Origin: Elusimicrobia bacterium GWA2_66_18
GTDB lineage: Bacteria; Elusimicrobiota; Elusimicrobia; UBA1565; UBA9628
Assembly (NCBI GenBank): GCA_001799675.1
Contig: MGTX01000009.1
Coordinates: forward strand, 44,667 to 108,666
DNA: 64,000 bases
Direction of reading: 5' to 3'
The notes beneath the pieces are model-generated. The model did no database searches. It saw nothing but the letters and a program-made list of their open reading frames with translations, and was not told the origin of the DNA. The position numbers and the translations under genes are program-made. Shown here piece after piece: positions 31,391 to 39,219 of this stretch (positions are counted from its first letter, which is position 1; every line of letters starts with the position of its first letter).

Positions 31391-32392
31391 GTGCGCAAGA
31401 CGTCGGCCTCGTCGATCCGCGCGGCGGCGGAGCTCCTGCGGGCCGGCGGCCTGGTCGTCTTCCCCACCGAGACCGTCTACGGCCTGGGGGCGCGAGCCTT
31501 CGATCCCGCCGCCGTGCGCCGCATCTTCCGGGTCAAGGAACGCCCCGCGGACAACCCTCTCATCGTCCACGTAGCGGACGAAAAACAGCTGGCGCGAGTC
31601 GTGCGCCGAGTCCCGCCCCTGGCCCGCCGGCTCATGAACGCCTTCTGGCCAGGACCCTTGACTTTGATCCTGGAAAAAGCCCCGGACGTCCCCCCCGCGG
31701 TGACGGCCGGGCAACGCACCGTCGCCGTGCGCATGCCCGACCATCCCGCGGCCCTCTCTCTCCTGAGAACCCTCGGCGAGCCCATCGCCGCCCCCTCGGC
31801 CAACCGTTCCGGGCGCCCCAGCCCGACGACGGCCGCGCACGCCCTCAAAGATCTGCGCGGACGCGTGGCCGTGATCCTGGATGGAGGGCCCTGCCGGAAT
31901 GGCCTGGAGTCCGCCATCGTAGACGCCCGCGGCCGCAGACCGGTCCTGCTGAGGCCCGGCGCCATCACCGCCGCGGCCATCACGAATCGCGCCGGCATCC
32001 CCGTAGCCGCTCCGGGCCGAGACTCTCCCGCCGCCCCCGGCGCCCGGCGCCGCCACTACGCTCCCTCCTGCCGCGTCATCCTGGTCGCGCCCGCCCTGCT
32101 GCGAAGAGGCCGCGTGACGGGACTCGGACTGCCCGGCTCGGGCCTGGTCCATCGCTCGCCCTGGAAGGGGCGCCGGCCCGCCTTCGCGCGGCGCTTGCGC
32201 GGCGCCGTGGCGGCCTACGCCCGCGGGCTCTTCTCGGCCCTGCGCGACGCGGAGTCGGCGGGCGCGAGCACGCTCTTCGTGGAGACGGTCCCCGACCGCG
32301 GGGTGGGGCGAGCCGTCATGGACCGCCTGCGGCGCGCGGCACTTCTGCTAGAATCGCCGGATGGTCGGACTCGAGGACTGGGGCTGGGATGA
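31391..32392 (+). CDS. L-threonylcarbamoyladenylate synthase, TsaC/Sua5 type
   Basis: A 333-residue enzyme making threonylcarbamoyl-AMP for the t6A37 tRNA modification. The YrdC domain has GGLVVFPTETVYGLGA, KERPADNPLIVHV, FWPGPLTLIL, VAVRMPDHP, and APSANRSGRPSPT. A linker plus a second domain (RRHYAPSCRVILV onward) matches the longer Sua5 form rather than TsaC. The start is GTG 31391, 14 bases after the cyclophilin stop. It overlaps rsgA by 32 bases. A gene pair of t6A synthesis and ribosome maturation makes sense for translation. Confidence 0.92.
   Translation: MRKTSASSIRAAAELLRAGGLVVFPTETVYGLGARAFDPAAVRRIFRVKERPADNPLIVHVADEKQLARVVRRVPPLARRLMNAFWPGPLTLILEKAPDVPPAVTAGQRTVAVRMPDHPAALSLLRTLGEPIAAPSANRSGRPSPTTAAHALKDLRGRVAVILDGGPCRNGLESAIVDARGRRPVLLRPGAITAAAITNRAGIPVAAPGRDSPAAPGARRRHYAPSCRVILVAPALLRRGRVTGLGLPGSGLVHRSPWKGRRPAFARRLRGAVAAYARGLFSALRDAESAGASTLFVETVPDRGVGRAVMDRLRRAALLLESPDGRTRGLGLG
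32349..32354 (+). promoter_or_regulatory. Leaderless-type -10 element inside the Sua5 gene
   Basis: TAGAAT ends exactly six bases before the rsgA ATG and there is no Shine-Dalgarno. It lies within the upstream coding region, so rsgA could be transcribed on its own. No good -35 is seen. Confidence 0.4.
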
Positions 32393-33386
32393 ACGCTGGG
32401 CCGCGCAGTTCGCCGCGGGTCCGGGATGCGGCCTGTTGCCCGCGCGCGTCATCGAGGAACAACGCGGACTCTATCAGGTCGTGACCGCGGCCGGCGAGCG
32501 CTCCGCGCGCATCCCCGGGAAAGTCCGCCGCGGGGCCGGCGGTCCCGCGGGGCTGCCCGCCGTCGGAGACTGGCTGGCGGCCCAAACCGTCGACGGGGAG
32601 AGCGTCCTGACGGTCCGCCGCGTCCTGCCCCGACGCAGCACGCTCTCGCGCAAAGCCTCGGGAGAGGGTCTTTGGGAACAGGTCATCGCCTCCAACCTCG
32701 ACGCGGTCTTCGTGATGACCGCGCTCAACGCGGACTTCAACGCGCGGCGTCTGGAGCGGTTCCTCACGGTCTCGCGCGAGAGCGGCGCCCAGACCGTCAT
32801 CCTCCTCAACAAGCTTGACGCCTGTCCTGAGCCGGAACCATTTCTCGTGGAGGCCCGCGCCATCGCGGCCGGGACCCCGATCATCACCCTGAGCGCCAAG
32901 ACGGGCCGGGGCCTGGAGGCTCTCGCCGAATGGCTCCAGCCCGGCCGCACCGTGGGCTGCATCGGCGCCTCGGGCGTGGGCAAGTCCACTCTGGTCAATC
33001 GTCTCCTCGGCTCGCAACTCCTGCGCACGGCCGAGACCCGCGCCAAAGACGAGCGCGGCCGTCACACCACCACGCACCGCCAACTCTTCCTCCTGCCTGG
33101 AGGAGGCATGCTCCTCGACACGCCCGGCATGCGCGAGATGCGGTTCTGGGACGTGGAGCAAGGCCTCAAGCAGACCTTCGAGGAGATCGATGCCCTGGCG
33201 CCCTTCTGCCGCTTCAAGGACTGCCGCCACGACGCCGAGCCCGGCTGCGCGGTGAAGGCGGCGGTCAAAGAGGGACGCTTGGCCCGCGCGCGGCTGGAGT
33301 CTTGGCTCAAGCTTAAGGGGGAATCGCAAAAAAGGAGAAAGGCGCTGGAAAAAGCGCGCTACCGGCGGAGGGGCGCGAAACGATGA
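32361..33386 (+). CDS. rsgA: Small ribosomal subunit biogenesis GTPase RsgA
   Basis: A 341-residue circularly permuted GTPase that acts in late 30S maturation. An N-terminal OB-like domain (residues 25-105) comes first, then G4 (LLNKLD), G5 (TLSAKTG), G1 (GASGVGKST) and G3 (DTPGMRE), in the permuted order. The C-terminal zinc finger is seen in FCRFKDCRHDAEPGCAV. The long N-terminal lead and basic C-terminus (KALEKARYRRRGAKR) fit the family. It starts 32 bases inside the Sua5 gene. Confidence 0.95.
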   Translation: MVGLEDWGWDERWAAQFAAGPGCGLLPARVIEEQRGLYQVVTAAGERSARIPGKVRRGAGGPAGLPAVGDWLAAQTVDGESVLTVRRVLPRRSTLSRKASGEGLWEQVIASNLDAVFVMTALNADFNARRLERFLTVSRESGAQTVILLNKLDACPEPEPFLVEARAIAAGTPIITLSAKTGRGLEALAEWLQPGRTVGCIGASGVGKSTLVNRLLGSQLLRTAETRAKDERGRHTTTHRQLFLLPGGGMLLDTPGMREMRFWDVEQGLKQTFEEIDALAPFCRFKDCRHDAEPGCAVKAAVKEGRLARARLESWLKLKGESQKRRKALEKARYRRRGAKR

Positions 33387-33411
33387 GGGGCTGTTGGGCG
33401 ATGCGTGAGCG

Positions 33412-33765
33412 CTAAGTCGCACGACGCATGCGGATCGTGGAGCGAAGCGACGTCTTCTCTTTCTTGGCCAAGACCGCCAGAAGCGCGCGCAGGTCTTTGC
33501 CGATATAGGTGTGGAATTCGACGCCGTAGCGGGTTTGTCCGCCGTCTTTCGCGCGGCGGACGACGTACCCGTCGAGAACGTAGCGCTTGCCTCCCATCGT
33601 GAACTTGACCCGGACCTCGACTTTAAGGCGGGCCGTGGTTCTGAGCTGGGCTCCCCCAAAGCCGATGTCGCTCAACTGCCCCTTCGACTCGGTCAATGAA
33701 GGCACGGCGATGATGCTCACCGGAATGCGACACTGGTACCTCTTCGTCAGCCGCTTTAAAATCAT
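33412..33765 (-). CDS. PilZ-domain protein with altered second motif
   Basis: A 117-residue single-domain protein. The first c-di-GMP motif RxxxR is present (KRYQCRIPVSI). The second, usually (D/N)xSxxG, reads SDIGFGGAQL, with Gly in place of Ser, and YGVEF closes the domain. Binding of c-di-GMP is possible but not assured. It is divergent from the coiled-coil gene at 33867, from which it is separated by two face-to-face promoters, and it sits near the PilB operon, so a role in pilus or motility control is plausible. Confidence 0.85.
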   Translation of the reverse strand: MILKRLTKRYQCRIPVSIIAVPSLTESKGQLSDIGFGGAQLRTTARLKVEVRVKFTMGGKRYVLDGYVVRRAKDGGQTRYGVEFHTYIGKDLRALLAVLAKKEKTSLRSTIRMRRAT

Positions 33766-33773
33766 ATGAGCGA

Positions 33774-33802
33774 AGTTTAGATCGTTTTCACGCCCGGCGC
33801 AA
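33774..33802 (-). promoter_or_regulatory. Promoter of the PilZ gene
   Basis: On the minus strand TTGCGC (33802-33797), 17 bases, TAAACT (33779-33774), then eight bases to the ATG at 33765. The transcript would have almost no leader. Confidence 0.55.
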
Positions 33803-33831
33803 GGCCGGTTTTGAAATTTAACATCCCGGTC

Positions 33832-33860
33832 TTGCTAATTTCCGGAAGGCAGTCTACACT
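33832..33860 (+). promoter_or_regulatory. Promoter of the coiled-coil gene, leaderless type
   Basis: TTGCTA (33832-33837), 17 bases, TACACT (33855-33860), then six bases to the ATG at 33867. This is the clearest plus-strand case in which a full sigma70 promoter places the transcript start at the initiation codon. Confidence 0.6.
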
Positions 33861-33866
33861 AAGAAG

Positions 33867-34478
33867 ATGGCGCAAGAAGAGCCCAAAGCATCGGTTGAGA
33901 TCGACAAACTGCTCGCTTCCTTAGATGAGTCCCGCCGCGGGCTCGAGGAAGTTTGGAGGGATCTCGAGCAGCCCCTCCCGCCGGGCGCACCCATCGAGAC
34001 GACCATCGCGCCCGCGCGGGCCGCGCAAAAAGACGTCCTGCGCTCCCAGGCCCAGGGCGAAGGCCTGGACGCGCGGCGCGACCTCCTGCGCAAGCTTTTC
34101 CTTCGGCTGCGCGACGAGCGGCGCCGTCTGGAGGAGACGCGCCGCAACCTGCGCGCCTGGACCGAGGATCTCCGCGCGCGCTACGCCATGCTGGCCCAGG
34201 CCGAGGCGCAGCTCATGGAGCAGCGCCTGCGCCATCAAGGAGAGACCCTGCGCGAAGATCGCCGCCGTATCGATGAAGAGAAGCTTCGTCTCGAGCGCGA
34301 GAGGCTCGCGGAGCAGCAGCGCCGGCTCGACGACGACCGCCGCCGGGACGCCGCGCCCTCGACGCCCGATCTGCCCGCTCCGGCCGAGGAGCCTGCGAAG
34401 AATGCCTCCCCCCTGCGCCCGAGCGCGTCAACTCCGGCCGAGGCTCCCCCTAAATGGGGAAGCGCCGCGGAAACATAA
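33867..34478 (+). CDS. Coiled-coil protein of unknown function
   Basis: A 203-residue cytoplasmic protein. Residues about 65-155 form a long, highly charged helix rich in Arg, Glu and Leu (KLFLRLRDERRRLEETRRNL, EEKLRLERERLAEQQRRLDD), very likely a coiled coil; the C-terminal 50 residues are Pro/Ala-rich and probably disordered. No enzyme motif is seen. It lies between a divergent PilZ gene and the receiver/PilB operon, so a scaffold role there is conceivable. Confidence 0.75.
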   Translation: MAQEEPKASVEIDKLLASLDESRRGLEEVWRDLEQPLPPGAPIETTIAPARAAQKDVLRSQAQGEGLDARRDLLRKLFLRLRDERRRLEETRRNLRAWTEDLRARYAMLAQAEAQLMEQRLRHQGETLREDRRRIDEEKLRLERERLAEQQRRLDDDRRRDAAPSTPDLPAPAEEPAKNASPLRPSASTPAEAPPKWGSAAET

Positions 34479-34489
34479 CGGAGAGGGGC

Positions 34490-34518
34490 TTGACGGGGAG
34501 CAATTATTCAGCTAATTC
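34490..34518 (+). promoter_or_regulatory. Promoter of the receiver-receiver-pilB operon
   Basis: TTGACG (34490-34495), 17 bases, TAATTC (34513-34518). A leader of about 35 bases follows, with GGAGAG before the ATG at 34560, so this is a leadered transcript. Confidence 0.5.
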
Positions 34519-34559
34519 ATAGGTGACGCCGTCGGGCAACTGAACGGAGAGATGACTTT

Positions 34560-34967
34560 ATGGGTCCCGATTCCAAGCAAATACTCGTCATCGACGACTC
34601 CGCACTGAACCGCAAGTACCTCGAAATACTCTTGACCAACAGCGGTTTCAGGGTTCACTTGGCCGCGAACGGAGAGGAAGGCCTCAGGAAAATCGAGACT
34701 CTCCATCCCGACCTCGTCATCATGGACGTCGTCATGCCTAATATCAACGGCTGGGAAGCCTGCCGGCGCATACGCGCGGCGATCGTGAACGATTCGATCC
34801 CGATCGTCGTCATCACGTCAAAGAACACCCCCCAGGACATGCTGCAGGCGTTCGAAGTGGGCGCCAACGAATTCATCAGCAAGCCGATCGACGAGTCGGA
34901 AATGCTCGCCGCCGTCGACCGCCTCCTCCAGCGCGGCGAGGGCAGTTCCGTGGCGCAAAAGGCTTGA
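34560..34967 (+). CDS. Single-domain response regulator (PilH/PilG-like receiver 1)
   Basis: A 135-residue receiver with no output domain. ILVIDDSALNRKYLE holds the acidic pair, LVIMDVVMPNINGWEA the phospho-acceptor Asp, VVITSKN the switch Thr/Ser and ISKPIDE the Lys. GGAGAG precedes the ATG. It is the first of two receivers directly upstream of a pilus extension ATPase, an order that recalls PilG/PilH control of twitching, though that name rests on position only. Confidence 0.9.
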   Translation: MGPDSKQILVIDDSALNRKYLEILLTNSGFRVHLAANGEEGLRKIETLHPDLVIMDVVMPNINGWEACRRIRAAIVNDSIPIVVITSKNTPQDMLQAFEVGANEFISKPIDESEMLAAVDRLLQRGEGSSVAQKA

Positions 34968-34969
34968 GC

Positions 34970-35362
34970 ATGGTCGAATCAGCAAAGCCTCTCATTCTCA
35001 TCGTCGACGACAGGCTCGAGGGGATACTCATCCTGAAGTCTTGGCTCCTGGAGGCGGGCTATGAGGTCCAGGGCGCCGGGGACGGGCTTGAGGCCTTGGG
35101 CAAGGCCGCAATGCGCATGCCGGACCTCGTCATCTGCGATGTCATCCTGCCGTCGATGCTGGGCTGGGAACTTTGCCAGCGCCTCAAGGAAATGGCCTCC
35201 CCCCAGCACCTCCCCGTGATCATGCTGACGGGGAGGTCCACCGCATCCGATGAAATGCGTTCCTATGAGTCGTTGGCGGACGACCACTTCACGAAGCCGG
35301 CGGACCGCCACAAGCTCCTCGCCGCGGTCGCGCGGCACCTCCCCGCCCGGAGTTCTCCGTGA
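34970..35362 (+). CDS. Single-domain response regulator (receiver 2)
   Basis: A 130-residue receiver: LILIVDDRLEGILILKSWL, phospho-acceptor Asp in LVICDVILPSMLGWE, Thr in IMLTGRS, Lys in FTKPADR. I choose ATG 34970, seven bases after AAAAGG; a TTG overlapping the previous stop at 34964 would add two residues. Its stop overlaps the GTG of the PilB-like gene (GTGA), so both receivers and the ATPase should be made together. Confidence 0.9.
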   Translation: MVESAKPLILIVDDRLEGILILKSWLLEAGYEVQGAGDGLEALGKAAMRMPDLVICDVILPSMLGWELCQRLKEMASPQHLPVIMLTGRSTASDEMRSYESLADDHFTKPADRHKLLAAVARHLPARSSP

Positions 35363-37089
35363 CGGCCGGGCCGGCGCAGGACATCGAGGCCGCCCTTCGA
35401 GCGCAGAAGTTCTCCGAAGTGAGCCTGCTCAAGGCGCGGCAGGCCAGCCAGGAAAACGGCCACTCGCTCTCCCAGAATCTCATCGCACTCAATCTCCTCA
35501 CGCTCGAAGAGCTCTGCCGGATGCTCTCCGAGTACTACAAGGTCCCGTTCATCCCGCTTCAGGACGAAACCCATAAGCGCTTCTTCGGGCTGGTCCCCCT
35601 GCCGCTGATCATCCGTCACCGGGTCGTGCCGCTCGGCCTTGAAAACCGCGCCCTCACGCTGGGGATGGTGAACCCGCGCGACGTCGAGGCCTCCGACACC
35701 GTCACTTTCATGACGGGCTACGAGGTCGTGATCGTCGGCGTGCTCGAGCATCAGTACGAACCTTACGTCGAGGAGATGTCGAGGACCCCCACGCAACTGG
35801 TGAGCATGGAGGACCTCATCCGCGGCGTCGCCGAAAAGGCGAGGGAGTCCTCTCCGCTCTCGAACCTGGTTCTCAACGAAGTGTCCGACAGCGCGATCCA
35901 GAGATTCATCCGCACCCTCGTCGACGACGCGCTGACCCAGCACGCCTCGGATATCCACATCGAGCCGCAGGAGACGTCCCTCCTCCTGCGCTACCGCACC
36001 GACGGCATGCTGCGCACCGTCCACCGCATGCCCCTGACGGTGCTCCCGCAGATCATCTCGGTGTTCAAGATCATGGCCAATCTCGACATCACCGACACGC
36101 GCCATCCGCAGGACGGACGCATCACCCTGAAGCTCGACACGCGCAACGTGGACCTGCGCATCGCGACGATCGCCACCCACTACGGAGAGAATCTCGTCAT
36201 GCGAATTCTCGACGCGCGCGCGGCGAAAGTCGGCATGAGCGACCTCGGCATGCCGGACTACATCCACGCCCGGCTCAAGGACCTGGGCCTCCAGAACACC
36301 GGGATACTGCTCGTGACGGGGCCGACGGGCTCCGGCAAGACGACCACGCTCTATTCCTTCATCCAGATGATCCGCACCCCCTCGGCCAAGATCATCACGC
36401 TGGAAGATCCCATCGAGTTCCCGATTCTCGAAGGCGACCGCCTGCAGGAGGGCGGCATCACGCAGATCCAGATCAACCCGAAAATCAACATGACCTTCGG
36501 CATCGGTCTGCGCGCGGCGCTGCGCCTCGATCCGGACATCCTCTTCGTCGGAGAGATCCGCGACCTGGAGACGGCGGAAATCGCCTTCTCGGCGGCGCTG
36601 ACCGGCCGCCTCGTCCTAAGCACGCTGCACACCAACGACGCCCCGTCGACGATCGCGCGATTGATCGACATGGAAGTCGACTCCTTCCTGATCGCGGGCG
36701 CGCTGAAAGCCGTAATGTCGCAGCGCCTGGTCCGGCGGCTCTGCCCGCAATGCCGCATCAAATACGACCCGCCCGCCAAGACCCTCGACCGCCTCGCCGC
36801 CTCGCTGCCCAGAGAGGTGGTCATGTCCATCGTGCCGACGCTGTACCGGCCGCGCGGCTGCCCGGGCTGCGGAGGCAGCGGCTACTCGGGACGAATCGGG
36901 CTGTACGAGCTCCTCGAGATCAACGACGACCTTCGCCTGCTGATCCAGAACCGGGCCTCGATCACCGAGATCGTGCGCGCCGCGCAAGCGACCGAAATGC
37001 GCACGCTGCGGATGACCGGTCTCATCGAAGTCCTCAAGGGCCGCACGACGCTCGCGGAAGTCTTCCGCGTCACTCCGAGCGACACCTGA
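35359..37089 (+). CDS. PilB/GspE-family secretion or type IV pilus assembly ATPase
   Basis: A 576-residue cytoplasmic hexameric ATPase that powers pilus extension or type II secretion. Residues 1-140 form the MshEN/N1 domain (ALRAQKFSEVSLLKARQAS, LGMVNPRDVEA), the core has ASDIHIEP, Walker A GPTGSGKTTT (321-330), Asp box LEDPIEF, Walker B DILFVGEIRD and His box STLHTNDA. The tetracysteine zinc site (CPQC and CPGCGGSGYSGR) is complete. GTG start overlaps receiver 2. No pilC, pilT or pilM-Q genes follow, so the rest of the machine is encoded elsewhere. Confidence 0.93.
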   Translation: MTAGPAQDIEAALRAQKFSEVSLLKARQASQENGHSLSQNLIALNLLTLEELCRMLSEYYKVPFIPLQDETHKRFFGLVPLPLIIRHRVVPLGLENRALTLGMVNPRDVEASDTVTFMTGYEVVIVGVLEHQYEPYVEEMSRTPTQLVSMEDLIRGVAEKARESSPLSNLVLNEVSDSAIQRFIRTLVDDALTQHASDIHIEPQETSLLLRYRTDGMLRTVHRMPLTVLPQIISVFKIMANLDITDTRHPQDGRITLKLDTRNVDLRIATIATHYGENLVMRILDARAAKVGMSDLGMPDYIHARLKDLGLQNTGILLVTGPTGSGKTTTLYSFIQMIRTPSAKIITLEDPIEFPILEGDRLQEGGITQIQINPKINMTFGIGLRAALRLDPDILFVGEIRDLETAEIAFSAALTGRLVLSTLHTNDAPSTIARLIDMEVDSFLIAGALKAVMSQRLVRRLCPQCRIKYDPPAKTLDRLAASLPREVVMSIVPTLYRPRGCPGCGGSGYSGRIGLYELLEINDDLRLLIQNRASITEIVRAAQATEMRTLRMTGLIEVLKGRTTLAEVFRVTPSDT

Positions 37090-37883
37090 ACAAGATCGTC
37101 TTGATACTGGCCCTCGCCGCCGGCGCGCGCGCCGAAGCGCCCGCCCTGATCTTCTGCGCGGGCGGCAAGGAGGTCTTCCGCGCGACGGCCGCCGAACTGC
37201 GCGCGCGGCCCGACGCGCGGGTCGTAGACGTCGCAGATTATTTCTACGGCCGCCGCAAGCGCTACCGCGCCGTGCCGTTGCGCGGTCTCCTGACGACGGC
37301 CTTCGGCGCGTCCTGGGCCGAGGACACGCTCGGCGAGGTCTTTTTCGAGGCTTTGGACGGCTATCGTTCCCACGCCAAGACGGGCGATCTCATGGCCGAC
37401 GGGGGCTGGCTCGCCTACGACGACGAGGAGGTCCCCGGCTGGGCGGAAATCCCGAAGGAGCGCACGCGTCCGGGCCCTTTCTACGTCTTCTGGACCGGCG
37501 CCGAACAGCGTCCGCGCAACGGCTTCCCCTGGCCCCGGCAAATCGTCTCCATCAAGAAGGGGATGGTGGAAGACGAGTTTCCCAAGGCCGTGCCCCGAGG
37601 CGCCGCCCCCGACTCCGCCGCCGCGCGCGGCTGGAAGATCTTCCGCGCGGACTGCATCTCTTGCCACGCGATGAGCTCCCAGGGCGGCACGGTCGGGCCG
37701 GACCTCAATGAGCCCAGAGGCGTGACCCGCTACCTCTCCAAGAAATACCTCAAGGCTTACATCAAGAAGGCCTCCGCCTTCCGGCATACGAAGATGCCCG
37801 ATTTCGACGAACTCACGCCCCGCGACCTCGACGGCCTGATGTCCTACTTCGACCATATATCCGGGCTCACCGGGACCCAATGA
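37086..37883 (+). CDS. Exported c-type cytochrome with an N-terminal domain of unknown type
   Basis: About 265 residues. A signal (NKIVLILALAAGARA-EAP in outline) is followed by about 170 residues whose GKEVFRATAAEL, AVPLRGLLTTAFG and DGYRSHAKTGDLM resemble the molybdopterin-oxidoreductase-like fold without its cofactor Cys being clear. A C-terminal cytochrome c domain has CISCH and a likely axial Met in TKMPDFDELTPRD. No ATG or GTG lies at the signal; CTG 37086 overlaps the pilB stop (CTGA) and gives the best signal, TTG 37101 is the alternative. The coding call is firm, the start is not. Confidence 0.82.
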   Translation: MNKIVLILALAAGARAEAPALIFCAGGKEVFRATAAELRARPDARVVDVADYFYGRRKRYRAVPLRGLLTTAFGASWAEDTLGEVFFEALDGYRSHAKTGDLMADGGWLAYDDEEVPGWAEIPKERTRPGPFYVFWTGAEQRPRNGFPWPRQIVSIKKGMVEDEFPKAVPRGAAPDSAAARGWKIFRADCISCHAMSSQGGTVGPDLNEPRGVTRYLSKKYLKAYIKKASAFRHTKMPDFDELTPRDLDGLMSYFDHISGLTGTQ

Positions 37884-37896
37884 ACGGGAGGACGCG

Positions 37897-39219
37897 ATGA
37901 AACCCCAGACCAGCCTCGATCCCAAGACCCTCAAGACCGTCTTCTCCGCCCTGACCCGTTCCCACGCGGCCTTCCTCCCGCGCGGACGGCGCGAGGAGGC
38001 CCTGCGGCGTCCCGTGCACGTGGTCTACGGCGGCGCCCATCTCTTCAAGTCCGACTTGGCCCGCAAGCTCGGAGAATTGGCCCTGCGCTCGCTGGCGCGC
38101 TACGCGCCCGACGCGGTGAGCTTCGCGCGCGCCGTCGGCCTGGACGAGCGCCTGGCGCATAAGGTCTACGACCGCGTCGCCGACAAACTCAAGACGGAAC
38201 CCGTCGAGGACTTCCGCATCGATTTCGAGGACGGCTACGGTCACCGCCCCGACGCCGAGGAGGACGCCCACGCGATGTCCGCCGCGCTCGAGACCGCCCG
38301 AGGCCTGGAAGAAGGCGCCCTTCCGCCGTTCCTGGGCCTGCGGATCAAAGCCTTCACTCCCGAACTGCGCGCCCGCTCGGTCCGGACCCTGGACGTGTTC
38401 CTGAGCGCGCTCGTGCGCCAGGCCAAGGGCCGCCTGCCCGACCCATTCTGCGTGACCCTGCCCAAGGTCCGCCACCCCGGGCAGGCCGCGGCCCTGGGCA
38501 GGATTCTCGACGCGTTCGAGCGCCGCAAGAAACTGGCGCCTGGGACGCTGAAGGTCGAGGTCATGGTCGAGACGCCGTCGGCGCTCCTGAGCGCGGACGG
38601 GACCGTGCCCCTGCGCGCCATCGTCGACGCTCTGCGCGGACGCTGCGTCTCGGCCCACTTCGGCGCCTACGACTACACGGCCGGCCTCGACATCGTCGCC
38701 GCCCACCAACGCCTGGATCACCCCGCTTGCGGCTTCGCGCGCCGGGTCCTGCAACTGGCCCTGGCCGACTCCGGCGTCCGCCTCAGCGACAGCGCCGTAA
38801 CGACCCTCCCCGTGCCCCCGCACCGCGCCGCGACCGGCGAGCGCCTCTCCGCTTCGCAGGACCGCGAGAACGTGGAGGCCGTGCGCCGCGCCTGGCGCCT
38901 GCACTACGAATGCGCCGTCCGCTCCCTGCGAGACGGCTTCTACCAGGGCTGGGACCTGCACCCCGCCCAACTGCCCACGCGTTACGCGGCGGTCTATGCC
39001 TTCTTCCTGGCCGGCCTGCCGGAGGCGACCGAGCGCCTGAGGAACTTCGTGGAGAAGGCCTCCCGGGCCACCCGCATCGGCGTCGTCTTTGACGACGCGG
39101 CCACCGGCCAGGGCCTGCTCAACTACTTCCTGCGCGCCCGCGCCTGCGGCGCCATCACGCCGGCCGAGACCGAGGCCGCGGGGCTGACGGCCGAAGGCCG
39201 AAGGGCGAAGAGCGGGTGA
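37897..39219 (+). CDS. DUF6986-like aldolase/citrate-lyase-beta superfamily protein
   Basis: A 440-residue cytoplasmic protein of the HpcH/HpaI-citrate lyase beta superfamily. Motifs are RIDFEDGYG, FLGLRIKAF, KVEVMVETPSAL, and SAHFGAYDYTAGL, the metal-binding Glu/Asp and active-site region. I recall DUF6986 proteins beside urate and 8-oxoguanine catabolic genes in actinobacteria; the next gene here is an 8-oxoguanine deaminase, which supports a purine-breakdown link. Substrate is unknown. ATG 37897 follows GGGAGG; the stop overlaps the GTG of the next gene. Confidence 0.8.
   Translation: MKPQTSLDPKTLKTVFSALTRSHAAFLPRGRREEALRRPVHVVYGGAHLFKSDLARKLGELALRSLARYAPDAVSFARAVGLDERLAHKVYDRVADKLKTEPVEDFRIDFEDGYGHRPDAEEDAHAMSAALETARGLEEGALPPFLGLRIKAFTPELRARSVRTLDVFLSALVRQAKGRLPDPFCVTLPKVRHPGQAAALGRILDAFERRKKLAPGTLKVEVMVETPSALLSADGTVPLRAIVDALRGRCVSAHFGAYDYTAGLDIVAAHQRLDHPACGFARRVLQLALADSGVRLSDSAVTTLPVPPHRAATGERLSASQDRENVEAVRRAWRLHYECAVRSLRDGFYQGWDLHPAQLPTRYAAVYAFFLAGLPEATERLRNFVEKASRATRIGVVFDDAATGQGLLNYFLRARACGAITPAETEAAGLTAEGRRAKSG

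Noticed and set aside
33395..33424. Inverted repeat ATGCGT/ACGCAT between rsgA and the PilZ gene
   Set aside because: Stem is short and imperfect with a large loop and no T-run, so a terminator is not supported.
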